From the NCBI GenBank assembly GCA_902798685.1, contig CADBXO010000029.1, positions 1-42,880 on the forward strand: a stretch of DNA of 42,880 nucleotides, given 5' to 3'. The DNA is from an uncultured Bacteroidales bacterium. Lineage in GTDB: Bacteria; Bacteroidota; Bacteroidia; Bacteroidales; Bacteroidaceae. The translations under genes were made by a program, and so were the position numbers. Positions within the stretch are counted from its first letter, which is position 1. Each line of letters opens with the position of its first letter. Positions 37,601 to 42,880 of this stretch are shown one piece after another. The notes under the pieces are model-generated. The model had not been told where the DNA came from and searched no databases. It saw only the letters and a list, made by a program, of their open reading frames with translations.

Positions 37601-38627
37601 CAAGCTCAGGATCTCATTCTTTGGATTTGACCGCAACTATAACGGACTTAAGGCATTCCGCCTGCAGTATAAGAGAGAGGGCGGTCTGGATTGGACACGC
37701 ATCCATGAGTATGTGCTCAATACCAAGGATAAGGAGAGCGGCAACGAGATGCTGCCTTCATCCGGCACACAGGTCGGCTATACCTTCAATATGAGTTCAT
37801 TACCCGATGGTGATTACCTGTTCCGCGTGGTATCAGTAAGCACCAACGGTGATGAGGAGGTTTACAGATACAGTAATGAGATGGCTCTTGTCAAGGATAT
37901 GCAGAGCCCGCGTTCAATGGGTCAGCCTGAGCCCAGTGACGGTGTGCTTGACATAGGCGATGAGCTTAGCGTTACATTCAACGAGCCTATCCTTAAGGGC
38001 CGCATCACTGCCGAGTCCAACTTTATCGTAACCGGCGTGCTTAACGGCAGCAAGATTGAGCATGAGACTGCACTCAGCCTTAAGGGCGGTTCAAGTGCAA
38101 AGGCTCTGGCAAGCACTGAGGCTGGAATCAACCTGGCCAAGAAGGATTTTGCAATTGATGCATGGGTCAACATTACTTCTGCAGGTACACTCTTCAGCCA
38201 CGGTCAGGGCGCACAGAGACTGACTGCCGGTGTTGACGCTGCAGGTCATCTTATCGTGACAGTTGCAGACAGCGTATGCACATCTTTAAAGAGCATTCCT
38301 TTCAACAAGTGGATATACCTAACCATGAGTCTTACAAAGGATGGCGCACTGACTGCCGAGGCTGCCGTTGACGATGATTTCGTTCTTCTGTTCAGCGGCC
38401 TCAATACCATGGCTTATGAGGGTAACGGCCGTCTGAGCGTAGGATGCGGTGCCGATGCCGCCATTCATGAGTTGCTGCTCTGGGATGAGGCTCATGACAT
38501 GACTACAGCCCTGTTGAACCGCTCTGTAACCAAGAGTCCTTCAACCCGTCATCTGATAGGTTACTGGAAGATGAATGAGGGTGAGGGTACCTCTATACGT
38601 GACTACAGCCGCAACCGTCATATGTGA
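31617..38627 (+). CDS. Giant LamG/FN3 surface protein, N-terminal part (truncated by a 25-bp duplication)
   Basis: 2336 residues before an early TGA. A long N-region and hydrophobic core (LLIVISFLLLGSLSAQA) form the signal peptide. Then come an unknown beta-rich domain (about 45-330), three FN3-like domains (about 335-425, 430-535, 540-635), a CarboxypepD_reg-like fold (about 642-970) interrupted by a LamG-type lectin domain (about 672-880), a second regulatory-like domain (about 977-1045), a long region without recognised domains (about 1050-2130, with many charged and Ser/Thr-rich stretches), and a second LamG domain (about 2150-2320). The protein should be an exported adhesin- or matrix-like protein. 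The reading frame ends inside the second copy of a tandem repeat; without it the frame joins the next entry, 3199 residues in all. Confidence 0.85.
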   Translation: MFNSFEREHGSALAGRGVFQKHLLIVISFLLLGSLSAQADCWHFRGNGNHAVVNHPSFDRPYLRFTAMFFDKTANNNGYFVKQKPTQNGAIPSSAADGPAIFIDGQYACSPIYEFGWNGDGDGAWSACGNDTWWGNTYKAKINGITYTIKFYNPYHDGDSKRMYVHVLIFPDALPHGKTTTVKIAGMWKMNRDQKTPVEEAYTWNFNGLGTFGVSSPTAVTYDFDHILLSGNLKAGYGTNTVGSFEGANLNNIAWTKQLTTTASFNSSLTSFTREKMEFKGRTDYYNEVKTYFEYVITRTGYTPAELNALPDNQRLSMKYYMWYVVYVPGYMRAKDLQASTANIWNREVNLSWGTEGNDGNGTWSIYRYENSDLKNGVLVAENINKSTRAYTVVNPAYDKDYYYEVSFIPVNGERRNELSTHVASNLKREWSFSNFKADTDTTGSKIILKWNHNPIGNASKKSYTLHVQRSTDYKVSDPGKATWEDIHTVTITNDSTNMGSYTDASGLSANHNYFYRLVVNVLEKDMTSQVVNKKLGGSKILSFSATRGSYNNMVKVKWTVQQVGSDVTNFIIQRRPLGSNDEFAWADIYSTSGTASGYSYDDVTALPGTYNEYKVVVWSQNGKTVSYDDSEVADGFSLSTGTLSGNITYGTGTAVAGAKVVLKRQDDDGGLSSGMHSVRFSGNGTGFKYDCDQATLKNLLEKDFSVQMYVNPDTVMAGNNRSILLDVSYSFTLDLRYDDAKKLYHPAVWLQGDTYFTNLDVKPGEWTHLTVSHKQGTYTILSITRGDSILSDTVKSGNEIVKTDAKVNVTLADGISIANNSSFSQTEYYNGYIDEFRLFTRALTDKEILKNYNHPLTGSEKGLAIYYPFDEGMTVQSLAYDLSRTNNVSNGRHGLSKIPAASSNYIPNEDQLSLMAYTDSLGYYEVRGIPYSGEGTSYSVIPKMGIHEFSPVSKSRFVSQASLIHNGVDFEDVSSFPVSGKIFYSGTDYPVEGANLYVDGMICASDGKIIESAEDGTFTISVPIGNHFIEVAKSGHVFANGRYPADPEGRGVKKNFNQAISGLEFRDTTLVNYTGRVVGGNIEGEKPVGFGQSHNNIGVTKLVLTPLNDLYRLNVVKQKRGETSFSYETNNEIVDVASASNQIKSKSWRGAGTADCRKIIILTDSLTGEFSAMLPPLQYKVSAPVVVAIDSVIGDPKESALADLSKPLVTYKDSVTNEDGGYDYYEYNTLYKKTCHSKPIFTVTQSDHNDGCFGIKEYEVKDAQGSIVLNNFYDPYEPDKDKVYTYGGAIFIMKDTYKFNISGREEYRNYDANLYAPEVSVVPLAGTVVSIDNALSSEQAVYIEGNSAGMEAGSLSELKSNQLTLDSLGLATYVWKAGYPNIASPYKRTISISYDIENRTYRWNDGAPLYGIVLGSLPTGNNFITAGPDVLDMVLRDPPGTKSKTEWTSGTVTTKSQSTGAVWNSENNIETQTKLGPKVETVTGIGLAIIEDIESKVDLTVGAKVTVEGEDASSWSRSITATRTISTSDEAEYVGAQGDVFIGSSTNIIFGMARNVGFKRVGNTSDVELTLTDILTTGLSFGTEFAYTQNYIENVLIPNLKKLRDGMLKTVSEIPGYVNDGKHPVYITTMSPDDAGFGASNNDKDLFGANATPGPSTDGPSYKMVVPNGSKENYTDSVEWCNTQIRNWEKHLANNEMQKVRAFKLAEAKSDSVKATNLSFDSGTSITNTKETEDKTGSKYENTVSAAAIIGATTGFAINSVGVQFDIKTETGGGEHIEREEEESHTASFSYTLAEEGDDDALTVDVYEYGMFGPIFRTRGGQTCGPYEGEVVTKYYEPGTTIMEATMQIEVPQIDVDVRTMTDVPSGGTANYVLRLSNASQIDEDVYYRLLVNDETNPNGANLMIDGKPITDSRIIKIPAGTTVTKALQLKQTNPSILKYEHIEIVLASQSQYDPTSTWDVIADTVDVSAYFVPSSSPVELDLSNTVMNNETGSKLRISFFGFDRNYNGLKAFRLQYKREGGLDWTRIHEYVLNTKDKESGNEMLPSSGTQVGYTFNMSSLPDGDYLFRVVSVSTNGDEEVYRYSNEMALVKDMQSPRSMGQPEPSDGVLDIGDELSVTFNEPILKGRITAESNFIVTGVLNGSKIEHETALSLKGGSSAKALASTEAGINLAKKDFAIDAWVNITSAGTLFSHGQGAQRLTAGVDAAGHLIVTVADSVCTSLKSIPFNKWIYLTMSLTKDGALTAEAAVDDDFVLLFSGLNTMAYEGNGRLSVGCGADAAIHELLLWDEAHDMTTALLNRSVTKSPSTRHLIGYWKMNEGEGTSIRDYSRNRHM

Positions 38628-38648
38628 CTACAGCCGCAACCGTCATAT
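38599..38648 (+). repeat. Perfect 25-bp tandem duplication causing a frameshift
   Basis: The unit GTGACTACAGCCGCAACC plus GTCATAT occurs at 38599-38623 and again, without a mismatch, at 38624-38648. Twenty-five is not a multiple of three, so the second copy shifts the frame by one and creates the TGA at 38625-38627. Deleting one copy reads through as RDYSRNRHMTMTDEAWY. The following base (38649) also fits the period. Confidence 0.97.
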
Positions 38649-41241
38649 GACTATGACCGATGAGGCATGGTATATCAATAATGAGAACCTCTCAGTAAGC
38701 CTGGACGGTGACCATTTCATTGAGATGGGTGCTGCATCCCTGCCTGTCGTTGCATCCGGTGACTATGTAGTTGAGTTCTGGATGCGTGCCGCCAAGCAGA
38801 ATGGCGATGCTCAGCTGCTGCAGATGGGTGATGTAGCCTTCTGGCTCAATGCCGCCGGTGAACTGCAGTTCACGGCCAAGGGTGCTTATCTGCCCGCCGG
38901 TACCAGCCAGGATATGGCTGTATCGGGAGTTATCCTGAATGACAACACCTGGCATCATGTGGCACTGAGCGTGCTGCGTCAGGGTGCCGCCTCCGTATAC
39001 GTGGACGGTGTACGCCGCCTGACCGTAAGTGAGGCCAATGTCGGCAATATCGTAACCAATAGCATGATAGCAGGTGCCCGCCGCATCACCGTATCGGCCG
39101 AGAATGCTGAGTATGAATTTGATCGCGCTCTGGTAGGATTCATTGATGAGATCCGTATCTGGGCTGCAACTCTTAACAGCAACCTGATAGTAAGCAACCG
39201 CAAGGTTCGCTTTACCGGAACGGAGAGCGGTCTGGCTGCCTACTATCCGTTTGAGATTAAGGATCTTGACGGATTCAATCAGGTGGTTACTAAGGGTGAG
39301 GTCAAGGATCTGTGCGGCAATGGCGACAACGCAGTCATGAGAACAATACAGGGCGTCCTGTCCACTCCGTCATTCACCGATGATGCTCCCGCACTGCGTA
39401 CCAAACCCTCCGAGACCAACGTAAGTTTCAGTTATGTGGCATCGGACGAGAAGGTGATCATCAACATTGATGAGAAACCTGAACGCATTGAGGGATGCAC
39501 CTTGAACTTCACCGTACGCGACCTGCTTGACAAGAACGGCAACTACTCTGAGCCTGCAATCTGGAGCGCGTTCGTGAACCGCAACGAACTTATATGGCAG
39601 GACGAGGCTGTAAGCGTCGAGCAGCAGGTTAAGGGTTCGGCTCAGTTTGCCGCAACCATTGAGAACCTGGGCGGACAGCAGCAGATGTGGACAATTGACG
39701 GTCTGCCTTCATGGCTCACCGCAAGTGCTGACTACGGTGTTGTGAACCCGCGCAGCAAGAGCACGATTACCTTCACTGTAAGCCCCTCAACGCCTATCGG
39801 CAAGTATGAGGAGACCATTTACCTGAAGGGTAACAACGGCATTGAGACTGCACTCACCGTCAACGTTAAGGTTAAGGGCCAGACTCCTGACTGGAGCGTT
39901 AACCCCAGACAGTATGAGAACTCAATGAATATGATTGCCACTCTTGATATCCTGGGCATCCAGAGCGAGGATGAGGATGACATCGTGGCTGCATTCATAG
40001 GCGACGAATGCCGTGGCATTGCACATCCTGTATACAAGGAGCGTTATGACCAGTACTTTGTCACAATGGATATCTACGGAGGCAACGACGCAGGTAAGCC
40101 TGTTACATTCCGTGCCTTTGACGCATCGACAGGTACTCTCTATCCCGAGGTTCTGCCCAATAAGTCATTCAACTTCCAGTTGCTTGAACTGAACGGCACA
40201 TACAATGATCCCGTATTGCTGACCGCAGTTGACAAGATTGAGCAGCAGACCGTTCTCAAGGAGGGTTGGAACTGGATCTCATTCTATGTCAAGGCCGATG
40301 TCATGACGATTGCATCGTTGTTGTCATCGATTGCCGAGGATGTTGAGATCATCAAGAGCCAGAACGCTTATCTGTCATTCGAGAGCGGTTCATGGGGTGG
40401 TGACCTTACCGGCGCTCTGAGCAACGGACAGATGTATGCCGTCAAGATGAAGAAGGAGCGTACCCTGCGCATAGTAGGTGAGCGTCTTGAGGTTACAGGC
40501 AATCCTGTCAACCTGTACAAGGGATGGAACTGGATAGGCTATTACGGCCGTCAGATCTCATCATTGGATAACGCACTGGCCGATGTGAACGCACAGGACG
40601 GTGATATGATCAGGGCTCTGAGCGGTATCGCTTACTACGACTCTTACGAGTGGGTGGGCTCACTGCTTATGCTTGAACCCGGTCAGGGCTACAAGTTCAA
40701 GAACGTCTCTAATCAGGACCGCTCGTTCCGTTATCCGTCATCGGTCGTTAATCTGGCTCCGATGCGCCGTGCTGCTGAGCAGGCACCTGCCCATACAGGC
40801 GTATTCCAGCCGGTTGACTTCCGCAACTACTCGGGTAATGCCACAATGGCTGTAAGGGTTTACAAGGACGGAGTAGTCCTGCCCAACGCCGAGATTGGCG
40901 TATTCGCCGACGGCGAGTGCCGTGCAGCCGCATTCACCAGCGAAAACGGTAAGGCATATCTTACCATCCCCGGTGATGAGAACGTGAAACTGACCTTCAA
41001 GGTGGCCGTCGGTGCCGAAATCATCGATGTTCCCGATCAGATTGATTATGAGACCGACGGAATATACGGATCACCCAAGAAGCCTGTCATATTCCTGATT
41101 GGCGATACCCCGACACGCGTAGCCGGTGTTGATGCCGATGCCGACAACGGTCAGGCTTATGACCTGCAGGGCCGCAAGGTTAATGACGGAACTGAGAAGG
41201 GCATCCTCATAATCAACGGAAAGAAGAGACTTAACAGATAA
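38649..41241 (+). CDS. Giant LamG/FN3 surface protein, C-terminal part (out of frame with its N-terminal part)
   Basis: The open frame reaches back to 38575, but real coding homology starts right after the duplication (MTMTDEAWYINNEN). It holds a third LamG domain (about 38690-39260, with AGARRITVS and GFIDEIRIW), a bridging segment, a BACON-like domain (about 39595-39880, with the motif DGLPSWLTAS), two related segments with EGWNWISF and KGWNWIGY (near 40261 and 40519), and a C-terminal tail YDLQGRKV...GILIINGKK resembling T9SS sorting tails seen in Prevotella and relatives. With no signal peptide of its own, this fragment cannot be exported unless the frame is restored. A strong terminator follows. 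Confidence 0.83.
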
Positions 41242-41260
41242 AGGAGTCAAAGTGATTGTG

Positions 41261-41304
41261 AAATCCCCCGGTGTCAAAAAAAGTGACATCGGGGGATTTT
41301 TTTT
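41261..41304 (+). terminator. Intrinsic terminator after the giant gene
   Basis: AAATCCCCCGGTGTCA (from 41261) pairs with TGACATCGGGGGATTT around a short A-rich loop, with one G-U pair, and runs into eight T ending at 41304. It is strong in the plus direction; the A-run on the left gives partial function on the other strand. Confidence 0.93.
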
Positions 41305-41306
41305 GC

Positions 41307-41314
41307 TAAATTTG
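41307..41314 (+). promoter_or_regulatory. -7 box of the carbon-starvation transporter gene
   Basis: TAAATTTG matches TAnnTTTG, two bases beyond the T-run of the preceding terminator and 36 bases before the ATG at 41350. A -33 box is not clear because the terminator stem is in that place. Confidence 0.55.
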
Positions 41315-41349
41315 TGCGTTTTAGAATCCGAATTCAGTAACAAAACAAT

Positions 41350-42768
41350 ATGCTAACATTCGTGATAGCTTTGATAGTCCTGGTCCTGGGCTATGTGTTC
41401 TACGGAAAATTCATTGAGCGTCTTTTCGGGGCTGATCCCAACCGTGAAGTGCCGGCCAAGAGTATGGCCGACGGCGTTGACTATATTGCAATGCCTACAT
41501 GGAAAGCCTACATGATCCAGTTCCTTAACATCGCAGGTCTGGGTCCGATATTCGGTGCCATCATGGGTGCCAAGTTCGGTACCGGCGCCTATCTCTGGAT
41601 CGTATTCGGAACCATCTTTGCAGGTAGCGTTCATGACTATCTGTCCGGTATGATATCCATGCGTCACGGAGGCGAGAGTCTGCCGCAGCTTATCGGCCGA
41701 TATCTGGGCGGCAGCGTTCAGAAGGTGTTCATCATATTCTCTATGGTGCTTCTGGTGCTGGTAGGTGCGGTGTTCGTATCACAGCCGGCCGATATCCTGG
41801 CACGTCTTACTCCCGGAACACTGGGCGTGAACTGGTGGATAGGCATCATATTCATCTACTACCTGATTGCAACACTGTTCCCCATTGACAAGATTATCGG
41901 TAAGTTCTATCCCATATTCGGTGCAGCTTTGCTGTTTATGGCATTCGGTATCATGGTGGCTCTGTTCGTGAACCGTCCCGAGCTGCCTGAGATCTGGAAC
42001 GGATTCGGCACCAAATATGACAAGAACCCCATATTCCCCATGATGTTCATATCGATTGCCTGCGGTGCCATTAGCGGATTCCACGCTACACAGTCTCCCC
42101 TTATGGCCCGATGCATGACCAATGAGACCAAGGGACGTATCGTGTTCTACGGCGCTATGATTTCCGAGGGTATCGTGGCTCTTATCTGGGCTGCCGCCGC
42201 TACCGCATACTTCGGGGAGCACGGAACTGACCAGGGTGCCGCCGCCATCGTGCTTGAGATATCCAAGACCTGGCTGGGTAAGGTGGGCGGTCTGCTTGCA
42301 ATACTGGGTGTTGTGGTCGCTCCTATCTCATCGGGCGATACCGCTTTGCGTTCGGCCCGACTCATCATTGCCGATTTTTTCCATATCAAGCAGAAATCCA
42401 TCGGCAGCCGTCTGGCCATAAGCGTTCCTCTGTTCATCATCACCCTTGGCGCACTGCTCTACAGCCTGCGCGACAAGGAGGGATTCAATATCATCTGGCG
42501 TTACTTTGCATGGTCAAACCAGACCCTGGCAGTGTTCACCCTGTGGGCTGTAACGGTCTATCTGACCCAGCATAAGAAGAATGTCCTGGTAACCCTTATC
42601 CCGGCCATGTTCATGACCATCGTCACCGTGACCTACATCTTCATGGCTCCCGAGGGATTCCGTCTGGCTCCGTGGATTGCCTATATCATCGCAGGTGTGG
42701 TATCATTGGCATTCCTGATTATCTATCTGATTTGGAAACGTCGTTTTGACAAACAAAATAACTCATGA
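41350..42768 (+). CDS. cstA: CstA-family carbon starvation transporter
   Basis: 472 residues with about 12-13 hydrophobic segments. CstA blocks are visible: GKFIERLFGADPNREVPAKS near the N-terminus, the GLGPIFGAIMGAKFG segment (about residue 60), HDYLSGMISMRHGGESLP, SGFHATQSPLMARC and ISSGDTALRSARLI. The protein is shorter than E. coli CstA (about 700 residues) and matches the compact CstA of Bacteroidetes. Family members import peptides or pyruvate when carbon is short. The next gene starts with an ATGA overlap, so the two are probably co-transcribed. Confidence 0.92.
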   Translation: MLTFVIALIVLVLGYVFYGKFIERLFGADPNREVPAKSMADGVDYIAMPTWKAYMIQFLNIAGLGPIFGAIMGAKFGTGAYLWIVFGTIFAGSVHDYLSGMISMRHGGESLPQLIGRYLGGSVQKVFIIFSMVLLVLVGAVFVSQPADILARLTPGTLGVNWWIGIIFIYYLIATLFPIDKIIGKFYPIFGAALLFMAFGIMVALFVNRPELPEIWNGFGTKYDKNPIFPMMFISIACGAISGFHATQSPLMARCMTNETKGRIVFYGAMISEGIVALIWAAAATAYFGEHGTDQGAAAIVLEISKTWLGKVGGLLAILGVVVAPISSGDTALRSARLIIADFFHIKQKSIGSRLAISVPLFIITLGALLYSLRDKEGFNIIWRYFAWSNQTLAVFTLWAVTVYLTQHKKNVLVTLIPAMFMTIVTVTYIFMAPEGFRLAPWIAYIIAGVVSLAFLIIYLIWKRRFDKQNNS

Positions 42769-42880
42769 CAATGAAAGATCCGTTTGTTATAACCATCAGC
42801 CGCACGGTAGGCTCCGGCGGCAGAACCATCGGCCGTAAACTGGCTGAAAGACTTGGTGTCCGTTTCAGTGACAAGGAACT
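42765..42880 (+). CDS. Cytidylate kinase-like (AAA_26) protein, partial
   Basis: Only the first 38 codons are in the window. The start is either ATG 42765, overlapping the CstA stop as ATGA, or ATG 42771. The N-terminus MKDPFVITISRTVGSGGR followed by TIGRKLAERLG shows the P-loop-like GSGGR motif of the cytidylate-kinase-like family that is widespread in Bacteroidetes and Firmicutes. True substrate unknown. Confidence 0.75.
   Translation, partial: MTMKDPFVITISRTVGSGGRTIGRKLAERLGVRFSDKE

Overview
The window looks like a chromosomal segment of a Bacteroidales bacterium (Bacteroides/Prevotella-like; genus not resolved). The reasons are the many -7 boxes of the form TAnnTTTG with a TTTG/TTG box about 19-20 bases upstream, the absence of obvious Shine-Dalgarno sequences, lipoprotein signals followed by acidic residues as on Bacteroides surface lipoproteins, a KDO8P-type DAHP synthase fused to chorismate mutase, and a T9SS-like tail on a giant surface protein. 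I see no mobile element, tRNA, rRNA or CRISPR array.

Layout. 1-1523: a membrane-anchored LytTR regulator, divergent from a small unknown gene, with repeated ACCCCT elements between them. 1548-8410 (minus): a vitamin B12 uptake locus. A cobalamin riboswitch (7381-7558) precedes four tightly spaced genes: a DUF4465-like surface lipoprotein, a BtuB-like TonB receptor, a BtuG-like propeller lipoprotein with an extra C-terminal domain, and a BtuF-like binding lipoprotein. A BtuD-like ATPase lies just upstream of the riboswitch, and no permease is present. 8490-10735 (plus): a CPA2 cation/proton antiporter broken by a frameshift. 18356-10738 (minus): a compact run recJ, recQ, DAHP synthase-chorismate mutase, SGNH esterase, ABC ATPase, ABC permease. 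18511-19647 (minus): a secreted bleomycin hydrolase-like C1 peptidase. 19759-21895 (plus): a Rid-fold protein and type I asparaginase. 22013-25828 (plus): a large secreted MG2/carboxypeptidase-regulatory-like protein, convergent with a UDP-glucuronate epimerase-like gene (25860-26897, minus). 27172-31528 (plus): glutamate dehydrogenase (frameshifted) and a PEP/pyruvate-binding protein fused to two receiver-like domains. 31617-41241 (plus): one giant LamG/FN3/BACON-like surface protein cut in two by a perfect 25-bp tandem duplication. 41350-42880 (plus): CstA-like carbon starvation transporter and the start of a cytidylate kinase-like gene.

The strongest points for a second look are the 25-bp duplication that splits the giant gene, the fusion of one degenerate and one intact receiver domain to a PEP-synthase-like ATP-grasp module, the organisation of the B12 locus, and palindromes that contain the stop codons of both genes at two convergent junctions. 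Two further genes carry apparent one-base deletions, so assembly error has to be weighed against real mutation.
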